Source of the DNA: Forficula auricularia
Taxonomy: Eukaryota; Arthropoda; Insecta; Dermaptera; Forficulidae
DNA length: 64,000 nt
Assembly: GCA_024734495.1 (NCBI GenBank)
Contig: JALMQS010000055.1
Location: forward strand, 10,883,340-10,947,339
Direction of reading: 5' to 3'
The notes under the pieces were generated by a model. The model worked only from the letters and a program-made list of their open reading frames with translations, was not told the origin of the DNA and searched no databases. A program made the position numbers and the translations under genes. Of the stretch, positions 32,160-42,890 are shown one piece after another; the first letter of the stretch is position 1, and each line of letters begins with the position of its first letter.

Positions 32160-33060
32160 TTGATATTTTGACTCCAAAAAGGGGGTTGGGGGGGGGGGGG
32201 GGCGCACGAATGAAAATTATCAAATAACACCTAAACTATTAATCCTACGGCAAATTTTATAATGAGCAAAGTTGTAGGGGATGTGATTTCTTACAACTTT
32301 TGCTATAAAAAAATTTCCGGAAAAAACCACCCAAAAGGGGGGGGGGAGGTCAAAATATGAAAATTCTTGCTCTTGGACCAAACTCATCCAAATTTTATAT
32401 ACATAATCTGTGGATTACTAGAAGAATAGAAATTCAAAAACTGAGTGCGGGGGTGTGGGTGATGGTACGGGTGCGGTATGGGATGCGGGAGTCCGGGGGG
32501 GGGGGGGTGAGGGAGTAAGACGGAGTAGGGTGAAGGGGTGGAGGTCCAGGGGGCTATGCGGGGGTGTGGTGCGTGGGGGTCCAGGGTGCTAGGTGTGGTG
32601 CGTGGGGGTGGAGGGCATGAGATGGTGTCCGGGGTGGAGGGGTTGGGGCAGGGTGGAGGTCACGGGTGGGGGTGGGTGCTGGGTGCTTTTCGGGGTGGGT
32701 GGGAGTGGGGTTCGTGTATTGGGGGTCCAGGGGCGTGCCCCTGGCTAGCAAGAGGGTCGCCGATGGCGGGCCTTGCAGCTAGTAATAATATATTAGCGAA
32801 GAATTTTTTACTTCATTCTTCTATGCGGAAATTAAAAGATTCATCTTAAAATAAAAAAAAAGGTTTTCACATAGGACCTTTTATTTAAATACAAAACCAA
32901 AGATTTGAGTATATTTTTTTTGAAAACTTTTTTTCATTTTAAGCTGAATTGGAGATGGAGGAGAGGGAGTGTTCAAGGTATCATAGTATCTCCAGGGGGC
33001 TTCTCCTTGGCTAGCAAGAGGTCTGCCGAAGTTGGGAACTGGAGGTAGTATTTCTACTAA
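32160..33060 (+). repeat. G-rich low-complexity region with short duplications
   Basis: Several G runs (about 32185-32202, 32336-32346 and 32495-32507) and a 300-bp GGGTGG-type region (32440-32745). GGCTAGCAAGAGG occurs at about 32743 and again at 33011 within longer similar blocks. Long frames through the region (32538-32849 and the opposite strand) are compositional artefacts. The strand is strongly G-quadruplex prone (inference). Confidence 0.7.
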
Positions 33061-33127
33061 AATCTTAGAATTTGTCCTAGAAATTAAATTATTTCTCTTT
33101 TAATATACATTGGTTTTTAACCCGAGC

Positions 33128-34085
33128 TGATTTTTACTTTATCCAATGCGAAGCATGGGAAAGTATTGTAATCGGTCTCGCGGCAAGCGTGACTTCAAAG
33201 GGTCCTCAGGTAAAGACTGCGGAACTCATGGACTCAATTAAATTCACAAATTGTAGTATTCAATTAGGTTGAATGGTTTTGCCAAAAATTACATGGGGTC
33301 TCGTCGAGAGTCCAAAAAGTGCGATTTTTTCATTTAGTGCGTGCGGATGTATGTATGGATGTATGTTATCGTTTTTTGGTCCACGATTTTTTCCACACCT
33401 GTTGAACCGATTGAAATGAAATTGAAAAACATACCATTAGTTTAACAAAATGAAGCGCTGATTAGTTTTTGGTACATATCGGCCCACAAACATTAGTTCT
33501 TTATTTCAGTACTTTTTTAGTTTTTTCTAAATATCTTGAAAATGAATTAATCAATTTTGATGAAATTTAATATCCAAATTAAGTACCTGGGGGCCACAAA
33601 AAAGGTAAGATAAAGTTTTTAGTAAAATTATATTTTAAAGTACTTTACTTAAGAGTAAGATAGTACTTTTTTAAATTCTTTAAAATTTATTCATTTAATT
33701 GTTTTAATATAGCTCATTCAACCTTGCTTAAGTAAGAATGGATAGGCTTCTCTCTGTGAAATGCTAAAAATTTGGGAGGAAATTTTATAAGTAACCATAG
33801 CAACTGCGTTGTTTTTTTATCCGTTACCTTTGCTGAGGACATGGAGGAATCCACTTAAAATCAAAAATAGAGATTGATTCTCATCTAGTACATGAAGAAT
33901 AACCATTGGATATTGGATTTTTGACGTTCCGGTTTTTATTGGTAACCATTGCTGAAGACATTGAGGAATCGACTTAAAATCAAAAACAGCGATTGATTCT
34001 CATATAGTACTTGAGGAATAACCATTCTATATTGGATTTTTGACGTTTCGGCTTTATTGGTAACCATTGCTAAAGACATGGAGGA
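33128..34085 (+). repeat. Dispersed repeat body, copy 2, with two 119-bp units
   Basis: Same body as 11755-12484 (TACTTTATCCAATGCGAAGC through AGTAAGAATGGATAGGCTT), followed from about 33835 by two tandem units and part of a third. Here the array is short, in contrast to 15.6 units in copy 1. The following 34086-34439 shows nothing recognisable. Confidence 0.8.
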
Positions 34086-34439
34086 ATCCACGTGAAAGAA
34101 TTGAAAGAATTCTATTTGAAAGAATTGGAATAAATATTGTACTATAGTACATATTTTAGGTAAACAAGTTCACAGAGCCTAGAGGGGCGTCAGCGAGTTC
34201 CTTTGTATAGTACGTTTAATAAATCATCCCCCAAAGATTACATTTTCGTCGCCAGTTGGCGCTAAAGTCGTGACGCATGGTCACTATAAGAAATAAAAAA
34301 TAATAAGATAAACATAAATCTACGCACTGAGTCCACGCTCAGCCATATAAGACGAATGAAATTCAATTAAAAACTTTAGTACTATTGCCGACAATCCAGG
34401 GTAGAAAACTGGTATTGTTTTTTGAGGCCAGTACTCTTG

Positions 34440-34830
34440 GTAACCAATTTTGAATTTTACTTTGAGTTCATCGTTAGAGGTGAGTGAAAGTCGAATGGTA
34501 TTCAGTAAACACGGCTAAAAAATTGGTAGAGGTAAGTGAAAATTTAGTGAGATAGATAGGGACAGTGAGGGGTATATAAGGAGGGGGAGATAGGGAGGGG
34601 TAAATGAGGGGGGAGATAGGGACAATGGATCCCCGTTGCGAGGGCTATATAAGGGGCAGAGAGACAGGGAGATGGTCAGTATGTGTCAGTCAGTGACGAG
34701 TGAAACATCGACTGTGAGTGTAAGGAGGGGGGAATTTAGGGACAATGGGAACCTGGCGAGGGGTATATAAGGGGGAGAAAGATAGGGAGATGGTAAATAT
34801 GTGTCAGGCAGTGACGAATGAAACATCGAC
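34440..34830 (+). promoter_or_regulatory. Tandem TATA-bearing modules related to the foldback element
   Basis: TATATAAG occurs at 34573, 34646 and 34764, each in a GA-rich context. At 34646 it is followed 32 bases later by the A of TCAGT (34678), the arthropod initiator consensus at normal spacing; at 34764 the equivalent is mutated to TAAAT. Downstream GTGACGA(G/A)TGAAACATCGACTG is duplicated. Upstream 34474-34550 repeats the AAGTGAAAGTC sub-repeats of the foldback ends at 1961-2309. No open frame follows. Confidence 0.5.
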
Positions 34831-35872
34831 TGTGAGTGTTCCAATATAGCCTCTCCACCTTCATCCACCCTCTCAACTGACTCCAACCCTCACTAATAAA
34901 CAACTCTTCATCCCTTATATTAATTAACTGCATAGAATCCAAGAAGCCATTAAATATAAATTTATTTATTAAATTTGCGAACGTGAATAAAATATTAATA
35001 TCTGGGTAACGGGTAGGTAGGTACTTCTATTGTTCTTATAGATAAAGATATACAGATCCACTTCAGGGGCTGACATCCCTGCCCAAATATTAAGAGAATC
35101 ATGTCCTATCCCTAATCCTAACCAACTGTTTTCTATCCGTGTTTTCACAATTACTTATTCCTTCGAAGTGTTTCGCGAGTATATATTTACTTGTGCGGGA
35201 GTGTACGTAAGTGTGTTCCGTTCCTGTGGGGTCACAGTATTCCAGGTTCAGACACAAGACATTGGCTGTAAAGGTAACATATCTTTATAATATTCTGTTC
35301 TTATAATTATATAAGTAAGAATTACTATAAATTTTTCAAGTATTTTTTTTTATAATTTTTAAAAAATAAAAAAACCATTATATAAATAATATATTAAATA
35401 TAATTTTATTCCGAATATTTTTTAAAAAATACTTTCACTTCCCTATATGTTTTTACTAATAATATTTTTTTCTTTTTTCAGGTAGGTGCTCGTCCTACTA
35501 ATATTAACATTTGTGGCCAGAGTATTCCAGGTCCAAGCAGGAGACTTTCTCTGTAAAGGTAAGATATCTTTATAATACTCTATTCATATATAAGTAAGAA
35601 ATACTCAAAAATTTTCAAGTAATTTTTTCGATTTTTTAAAAAAAAATTTCAAATTTAATAAATAATATGTTAAATATAATTTTCTTTAGAATATTTGAAT
35701 AAAAAATACTTTCACTTCCCTATATGTTTTTACTAATAATATTTTTTTCTTTTTTCAGGTAGGTGCTCATCCTACTAATATTAACATTTAGAGTAAGTAT
35801 TAGATTTTTTTCATTTATGGAAAACCAAATACTTTATCTTTGGGTAACGGGTAGTTGTGTACTTCTTTATTC

Positions 35873-35902
35873 TTATAAATAAAGATGTACAGACCTACTT
35901 CA
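35873..35902 (+). promoter_or_regulatory. TATA box and initiator-like sequence of array unit 2
   Basis: TATAAATA (35873-35880) precedes the A of CTTCAGGGG (35902) by 29 bases, a usual TATA-to-start spacing. The same pair recurs in nearly every unit (e.g. 43725-43760 and 44798-44827). The AATAAA inside it could alternatively act as a polyadenylation signal for the preceding unit. Confidence 0.4.
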
Positions 35903-36100
35903 GGGGCTGGCGTCCCTGCCCACGTGAGCTTATATCCTTTCCCTAATCCTATCCAACTTCATTCCGTGTTTTCACAAATCCATATTCCTTCGAAGTGTTT
36001 CGCGAGTATATATTTACTTGTGCGGGAGTGTACGTAAGTGTGTTCCGTTCCTGTGGGGTCACAGTATTCCAGGTTCAGACACGAGGCATTGGCTGTAAAG

Positions 36101-36305
36101 GTAACATCTTTATAATACTGTATTCTTTTAATTATATAAGTAAGAAATATTATAAATTTTTCAAGTACTTTTTTATAATTTTTCAAAAAATAAAAAAAAA
36201 CATTATTTCAATAATATATTAAATATAATTTTATTGCGAATATTAAAAAAAAAATACTTTCACTTCACTATATGTTTTTACTAATAATTTTTTTTCTTTT
36301 TTCAG
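36101..36305 (+). other. Intron-like segment 1 of array unit 2
   Basis: Starts GTAACATC after CTGTAAAG and ends with TTTTTACTAATAAT, a T-rich tract and TTTTTTCAG. The TACTAAT lies about 25 bases upstream of the AG, as a branch point should. The spacing and signals recur in the other units with AT-rich, faster-diverging interiors. Predicted length 205 bases. Confidence 0.5.
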
Positions 36306-36382
36306 GTAGGTGCTCGTCCTACTAATATTAACATTTCTGGCCAGAGTATTCCAGGTCCAAGCAGGAGACTTTCTCAGTAAAG
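36306..36382 (+). other. Exon-like 77-bp segment of array unit 2
   Basis: Between CAG and GTAAGATATC. One frame is open from the acceptor and reads GARPTNINISGQSIPGPSRR before a stop three codons later; the segment's second half is homologous to the end of the preceding exon-like segment (AGTATTCCAGGT...CTGTAAAG). With no ATG upstream in the unit, a non-coding product is more likely than a peptide. Confidence 0.45.
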
Positions 36383-36581
36383 GTAAGATATCTTTATAAT
36401 TCTCTATTCATATATAAGTAAAAAATACTCAAAAATTTTCAAGTAATTTTTTCGATTTTTAAAAAAAAATTTCAAATTTAATAAATAATATGTTAAATAT
36501 AATTTTCTTTAGAATATTTGAATAAAAAATACTTTCACTTCCCTATATGTTTTTACTAATAATATTTTTTTCTTTTTTCAG
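36383..36581 (+). other. Intron-like segment 2 of array unit 2
   Basis: GTAAGATATC at the start; TTTTTACTAATAATATT, pyrimidine tract and TTTTTTCAG at the end, then GTAGGTGCTCATCC. Length 199 bases. Units after the LINE contain only one such segment. Confidence 0.5.
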
Positions 36582-36935
36582 GTAGGTGCTCATCCTACTA
36601 ATATTAACATTTAGAGTAAGTATTAGATTTTCTTCATTTATGGAAAATCAAATACTTTATCTTTGGGTAACGTGGTAGTTGTGCACTTCTTTATTCTTAT
36701 AAATAAAGATGTACAGACCTACTTCAGGGGCTGGCGTCCCTGCCCACGTGAGCTTATATCCTTTCCCTAATCCTATCCAACTTCATTCCGTGTTTCCACA
36801 AATCCATATTCCTTCGAAGTGTTTCGTGAGTATATATTTACTTGTGCGGGAGTGTACGTAAGTGTGTTCCGTTCCCGTGGGGTCACAGTATTCCAGGTTC
36901 AGACAGAGGCATTGGCTGTAAAGGTAACATCTTTA

Positions 36936-36997
36936 ACTTTTAAGGAGTTCGTGCTGTCTAGGTGAAACATTTTAATATAATAATAAAACTAAGATTC
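36936..36997 (+). mobile_element. 62-bp insertion in array unit 3, 12-bp TSD
   Basis: GTAACATCTTTA is present at 36924-36935 and 36998-37009; units 1 and 2 have it once. The insert begins ACTTTTAAGGAGTTCG and contains CTAGGTGAAACATTTTAA, the same unit as in the 137-bp insertion at 18991. It is therefore a mobile sequence younger than the array duplication. Confidence 0.9.
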
Positions 36998-37590
36998 GTA
37001 ACATCTTTATAATACTGTATTCTTTTAATTATATAAGTAAGAAATATTATAAATTTTTCAAGTACTTTTTTATAATTTTTCAAAAAATAAAAAAAAACAT
37101 TATTTCAATAATATATTAAATATAATTTTATTGCGAATATTTAAAAAAAATACTTTCACTTCACTATATGTTTTTACTAATAATTTTTTTTCTTTTTCAG
37201 GTAGGTGCTCGTCCTACTAATATTAACATTTCTGGCCAGAGTATTCCAGGTCCAAGCAGGAGACTTTCTCTGTAAAGGTAAGATATCATTATAATTCTCT
37301 ATTCATATATAAGTAAGAAATACTCAAATTTTTCAAGTAATTTTTTCGATTTTTTTAAAAAAAATTTCAACTAAAATAAATAATATTATAAATATAATTT
37401 TCTTTAGAATGTTTGTATAAAAAAATACTTTAAATTCTCTAAATTATTTTACTAATAATATTTTTTCTTTTTTCAGGTAGGTGCTCGTCCTACTAATATT
37501 AACATTTAGATTAAGTATTAGATTTTCTTATTTTATGGAAAATCAAATACTTTATCTTACAGTAATGGGTAGATGTGTACTTCTTTATTT

Positions 37591-37601
37591 ATATTAATAA
37601 A
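37591..37601. repeat. LINE target-site duplication, left
   Basis: ATATTAATAAA, repeated at 43321-43331 directly after the LINE's TAA tail. Joining the two flanks restores array unit 4 in register with the other units. Confidence 0.9.
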
Positions 37602-37841
37602 TTGTCTGTGAGTGAGTGCTTCTAGAGGACGGTCGACTCTGCGCAGCGCTTTTTAAGATAACACTTTTGTTTATATTTTCTTTATCTTTTAATATTTTTC
37701 GATTTCTTTAGTTTTGTTTTGCTTTTTTACATAAATAGTTTTTTTAGTTTTTATTATTTAGTTAGCTTTAGTTTGTAAATATTTCTAAATAATAGTTTTT
37801 ATTTGTTTATGAGGTTATAGCAGTCCGCGTAACCTCTCCCA

Positions 37842-39212
37842 ATGGACGGGAACGAAGTTTCCCCTTCCAATTCGCTGGCCCAAGGTCGGATCCCAGCTAA
37901 ACGTTTTAAACCATTTAGTGATTTATCTGATGATTCACTAAATAATGAAAACAATTTAATTAAAAAATCTCTGCCACGTTTTCTTGTTTTCACTCACGGT
38001 GAAAACGGAAAAAATTTATCTAAAATTTCCCCTTTTTTAATTAATAAAGTTATTACAAATTCCGCTGGAAAGGTAAATAACATTAAGAAACTTAGAAATG
38101 GAACAGTTTTGGTTGAAACAGCAAATGATAAACAAACTGAATCTCTTTTTAAAATTAAACAATTTTTACCGGAAATCCCGGTAACAGTTCAGCCTCACTT
38201 AAAACTTAACTCATCAAAGGGTGTGATATTTTGTCCCGATCTTGTTGACATCTCGAAAGAGGAGATTCTTTCTGAACTTCAAAATCAAAACGTAACAGAT
38301 CTCCATAAAATTACTCGAAAAGCTCAGGACCAAATTACTACAACCCCCTTGATTGTCCTCACATTCGGCACCCCTACCATTCCTTCAACAATTAATGTTG
38401 GATTTTATAGGCTTTCCGTAAGAAAATATGTACCACCCCCTATGCGTTGTTTTTCCTGCCAGTTATACGGGCATACCAAGGGTAGATGTTCCAAAACAAC
38501 CCCTATTTGTGGTTTCTGCGGGCTTGAACTCCACCCTGGCACCCCGTGCTCAAGGACTTTTTGCACCCCTTGTAACAATGATTCTCATCCTAGCTTCTCT
38601 CGTACATGCCCCAAGTTTGTTGAAGAAAAAGAAATTATTAATTTGTCAGTTGATAAAAATATTTCATACTTTGCTGCCAAAGCCCAATTCGAAAAACAAA
38701 AACTATCGAAGAAAACTTCCTTTGCGTCTGTAGTACAGACTAATTCAAGTTGCACTTCTTGCGAGGAGCTCAAACAAACAGTTAAAGTCCTTACTGAACA
38801 AATAGTAGCCCTCACAAGTAAAATTGAATCCCTCACTGCAGCCGACAAATTAAATGAAAAAAAACAAACAGTAATTATTCCAATAAAACCAACTCCTTCG
38901 TCAGGACCTATCGCGGCCCCTATCGTTAGTGCATCTCCTTTAACACCAACTACCAATGGCCAAGTCCTTCTTAGCCTGCCAACCTCAAGTGAAGATGAAA
39001 CCCCTTTATCTCAACGAACTTCCGCAAGGAAAAAAATAAGAAATCAAAGGGGCAGAATCGAAACGCTGTCTCTTAGTATATGTTTATTTTTATCTCTAGC
39101 AAAATGCGCATTTTTATTATCATCGCTAATCTTATTTATTATATTATTTTTCCTTTCTTCTTGGAATCTTCTAATAATTTATCTATTTGCTTTTTTATCT
39201 AAATATGGATAG
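37842..39212 (+). CDS. LINE ORF1 protein, gag-like, 456 aa
   Basis: RNA-binding chaperone partner of ORF2 in retrotransposition particles. An RRM-like middle part is followed by three zinc knuckles: CFSCQLYGHTKGRC (about 203-216), CGFCGLELHPGTPC (223-236) and CTPCNNDSHPSFSRTC (241-256), the third with longer spacing. A coiled-coil-prone stretch (SCEELKQTVKVLTEQIVALT) follows. After a basic RKKIRNQRGR, residues about 409-456 are almost entirely hydrophobic, unlike typical gag proteins. The start at ATG 37842 leaves a 240-bp 5' UTR. The stop TAG overlaps the ORF2 start in ATGGATAG. Confidence 0.9.
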   Translation: MDGNEVSPSNSLAQGRIPAKRFKPFSDLSDDSLNNENNLIKKSLPRFLVFTHGENGKNLSKISPFLINKVITNSAGKVNNIKKLRNGTVLVETANDKQTESLFKIKQFLPEIPVTVQPHLKLNSSKGVIFCPDLVDISKEEILSELQNQNVTDLHKITRKAQDQITTTPLIVLTFGTPTIPSTINVGFYRLSVRKYVPPPMRCFSCQLYGHTKGRCSKTTPICGFCGLELHPGTPCSRTFCTPCNNDSHPSFSRTCPKFVEEKEIINLSVDKNISYFAAKAQFEKQKLSKKTSFASVVQTNSSCTSCEELKQTVKVLTEQIVALTSKIESLTAADKLNEKKQTVIIPIKPTPSSGPIAAPIVSASPLTPTTNGQVLLSLPTSSEDETPLSQRTSARKKIRNQRGRIETLSLSICLFLSLAKCAFLLSSLILFIILFFLSSWNLLIIYLFAFLSKYG

Positions 39213-42200
39213 TAATTTTATTATTCAATGGAATTTGAATGGTATTTTTAATAATTTGGAAGAACTTAGATTATTAATTAAAGAATACAACCCATCGGTA
39301 ATCTGCTTGCAAGAAACCCATTTGAATAATAATAAATTTTCTATTAGAGGTTTTAACGAATATTTTAAAAATAACGATATAGGACAAAGAGCGAAGGGCG
39401 GGGTAGCAATCCTGGTTAAATCTGCTATATTTTCGCAATCCTTGTCCATTGATACAAACCTTCAAGCCATCGCAGTCCGTATTTCATCCCCTTTATCTTT
39501 AAGCCTATGCAGTGTATATATCCCTCAAGATCACCGTTTTTCTAGATCTGATTTGGAAGATTTGGTTATTCAACTGCCCCCTCCATTTCTTCTTCTGGGC
39601 GATTTTAACGCCAGAAGTTGCCTTTTCGAAAACATTCCATCATCCCCCAGGGGAAAAATAATCGAGTCTTTTCTTAATTCCAACAACGTGTCGGTTTTGA
39701 ATAACGATTCTCCAACCCATTTTAGCACGGCATATGGTACCTATTCAATCATAGATCTTGTTTTTGCATCGCCGTCTATCCAAGATAGGTTTTCCTTCAA
39801 GGTACATCCTGATCTATGTAGTTCGGACCACTTTCCTATTGTTTTATCAGACAACAGAAAAATTCCTGTTACCCGAACACATGCGAGGTGGCTGGTCCGA
39901 AACGCGAATTGGCCTCTTTTCGAAAGACTATCCTTTTTTAACCAAAGCGATGATAATGAAAGCGACATTATTTTAAAGCTAGAAAATTTTAATAAAAAAA
40001 TAATTAAAGCAGCCGAAATATCTATTCCAAGGTCGAAAACTAACCCTAAACGCCGTTCAGTCCCTTGGTGGTCAAAAGAAATTCAAAATGCAATTAGGGA
40101 CAGGAAAAAGTCTCTTAGGCTTTTCAATGCTTCTCCTAATACACAAAACTTGATAAATTTTAAAAAACATAGGGCTCGGGCAAAATATTTGATAAAACAA
40201 GCAAAAAAGCGTTCATGGGAAGAATATATTTCGACCATTTCGTATTCTACTCCCAGTAAGGAGGTTTGGGGTAAGATAAACAAAATAAAAGGGTCCCAGA
40301 ATTTCTCGGTTAGACCTCTTCATTTTAATAACAACCCCGTGTCTAACCCATATGAATTATCGAATATATTTGCTCGACATTTTTCCAACATTTCATCCTC
40401 ACAAAATTTTAATCCTCGTTTTCTTAACATTAAAAATGCATCGGAACAAATTACTTTTAATTTCAATTCGGACAATTCCGAAATTTATAATAAGCCTTTT
40501 GGCTTATGGGAATTCGAATCAGCATTAAACTCCTCCAAAAATACCTCTCCAGGGCCGGATGGTGTTCATAATTTAATGTTGAAACATTTGCATCCGAATT
40601 CAAAATTGATTCTTTTAAATATCTTAAATGAAATTTGGAAAAATGATTTGTTCCCTAGTCAATGGAGAAAATCAATCCTGATCCCTATCCTCAAGGCGAA
40701 TAAAGATTATAAAGACGTTACGAATTATCGGCCCATTTGCATGACGAGCGTCTTATGTAAATTAATCGAACGAATGGTGAATAAGCGTTTATGGTGGCTG
40801 CTAGAGAATAAACGCCTTATTTCTAAGTATCAGTGTGGCTTTCGCCAAAATCGTTCCTGCCTCGACCACCTGGTACGTCTTGAGGATTATGTATTAAAGG
40901 GTTTTGCAAACAAACAGCACACAGTTGCCGTTTTTTTCGACCTTGAACATGCTTATGACACAACGTGGCGTCACCAGATTCTCCAAAAACTTAATAATTG
41001 GAAAATTAAGGGCCATCTTGCACTATTTATTCGTAATTTCCTCTCAGACCGTCTTTTTCAGGTTCGGGTAGGAAATACCCTATCTCGAGTAAATACCCAA
41101 GAAAATGGTTTGCCTCAGGGAAGTGTCTTAAGCACCACTTTATTTGCTATAGCTATTGATGACATTTTGGCCAAAATCAAATACCCAATCCAAAAGTCTC
41201 TTTTTGTTGATGATTTATGTATTTATTATAAATCTAATAATATAAATAACGTAAAAATTAAACTGCAAACGGCAATAAATGATATTGACAATTGGGCATT
41301 TGAACACGGCTTCAAAATTTCAAAAATAAAGTCTTCCTGTCTGCATTTCTGTAGACTTCGTTCCCTTCATGATGATCCTGTTTTGACACTCGACGGGAAT
41401 TCGCTTACCTACTATGATCAAGTAAAATTTTTAGGCCTAATATTTGACAAAAAGATGAACTGGAGAACGCATGTTGATTATCTTAGAATAAAGTGCCTTA
41501 AATCTATGAGTCTCTTGAAAGTCCTTGCTGGTTCTCATTGGGGGGCGGATTCCACCGCACTCCTGAGAGTTCACAGGGCTATAATAAGGAGCAAAATTGA
41601 CTATGCTTCTCCAGTTTACGCATCGGCTCGTGACAATGTCTTAAAAAGCTTGACTCGATTCATAACATGGGTATTCGGATCGCATTAGGAGCCTTTAGGA
41701 CTAGCCCTATAGTTAGTTTGCTAGCCGAAGCGGGTGAACCCCCATTAAGAATACGAAGGGACACTTTATCTTTAAATTACTTATTAAAAATCTATTCACT
41801 GCCAAATCACCCGTCATACAAAATTTTATTTGCAGTCACAAACCCGAACAAATTCTCAAAACCTAGATCTACCAAACCACTAGCTGTAAGAATGAAACAT
41901 TATATTGATACCTTTGATGACACTTGTAAACACCAGGTCGCTTTTATTAATGCCCCCAAACCCCCTTGGCTTATAAAAAAGCCTGCAGTCATATGGGACC
42001 TGCATAAATTTAACAAACAAAATACAAGCAGCGACATCTTCCAAACGGTTTTTCAAGATGTCATCAAGAAATACCCTAATTTTTCGCTTATTTTTACTGA
42101 TGGGTCGAAATCAGACAATAAAGTAGGTTGCGCTTTTAAACTCGATAGCATAGAAAGGAAATTCAAGCTGCCCGCCATCTCCAGCATTTTCACTGGGGAA

Positions 42201-42890
42201 TTAAAAGCTATCGAGTTAGCGCTCTCCTTCATTAAACGCCATGGGTTAAATAAAAGTATAATCATTAGTGACTCTCTAAGCGCCCTCCTTGCCTTGCAGG
42301 GGTTTAATCCTCCCCATCCTTTGGTCCAGAGAATTCAATCCCTGTATGGGGAACCGCCGGGGGACGAATGGGAAATTCTTTTAATGTGGGTGCCAGGACA
42401 TAAGGGTATCGTAGGAAATGAGGCTTCAGACCTTTTAGCTAGAATGGGAGCCAACAAGTCGTCTGTTGACTTTTCCCAAACCTTTCTGGAGGACTCCTCA
42501 AGGTTTTTCAAAAACCTAATCAAGAACACCTGGACCAAAGAATGGGAGAGGGAAAATACTCATCTCAAAAGAGTCAAACCTAAAATTAGTCCCCTTCCAC
42601 TATATGCTAATATGCCTAGAAGGATGCAGACTATCATAACACGCCTCCGAATAGGGCATTGCTTCTTCTCTCATGGATATTTGATTCGGAGAGAGGATCC
42701 CCCATGGTGTGCTACTTGCAGTTCTAGAGTCACAGTGGACCACATCCTAATTGATTGTCCCGTATATAGTCTAGCTAGGACAGAATTTAAAATAAAAAAC
42801 AAGACTATCCTAAATCTACTAGGAAGTCAAGAAAATTTTGAGAATTTGTTCGGCTTTTTAAATCGAATCCAACTCCTTAATTTGATTTAG
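39205..42890 (+). pseudogene. LINE ORF2: endonuclease, reverse transcriptase, RNase H; one frameshift
   Basis: The start is the ATG in ATGGATAG (39205). Endonuclease: CLQETHL (E37), LLGDFNAR and SSDHFP (D208-H209). Reverse transcriptase: FFDLEHAYDTTW (D579), GLPQGSVLS and FVDDL (D669-D670, F in place of the usual Y). The frame breaks between about 41655 and 41688 and continues in another frame as HNMGIRIALGAFRTSP. RNase H follows with FTDGSKS, TGELKAIE, ISDSLSAL and NEASDLL, giving the D-E-D-D set. A CCHC finger (CATCSSRVTVDHILIDC) precedes the end. A sequencing error could explain the single break. Confidence 0.92.

Larger units (their letters stand above)
35004..37601 (+). repeat. Tandem array with intron-like modules, units 1-3 and start of unit 4
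   Basis: Units start at GGGTAACGGGTAG near 35004, 35841, 36665 and 37557, giving about 820-840 bp per unit without the 74-bp insertion in unit 3. Each unit has, in order: TATAAATA, TTCAGGGG, a 200-bp conserved segment without ATG, donor-like AAAG|GTAA, AT-rich spacer, TTTTTACTAATAAT, pyrimidine tract and CAG|GTAGGT, a 77-bp segment, a second donor, spacer and CAG|GTAGGT. I recognise no protein. It is interrupted by the LINE 37602-43320. Confidence 0.85.

Noticed and set aside
32538..32849. Gly/Trp-rich 103-residue frame
   Set aside because: Produced by GGGTGG-type low complexity; the opposite strand is equally open.
36306..36382. Small peptide gene encoded by the array exon-like segment
   Set aside because: No upstream ATG in the unit in a compatible frame, and the frame differs between the two homologous segments.
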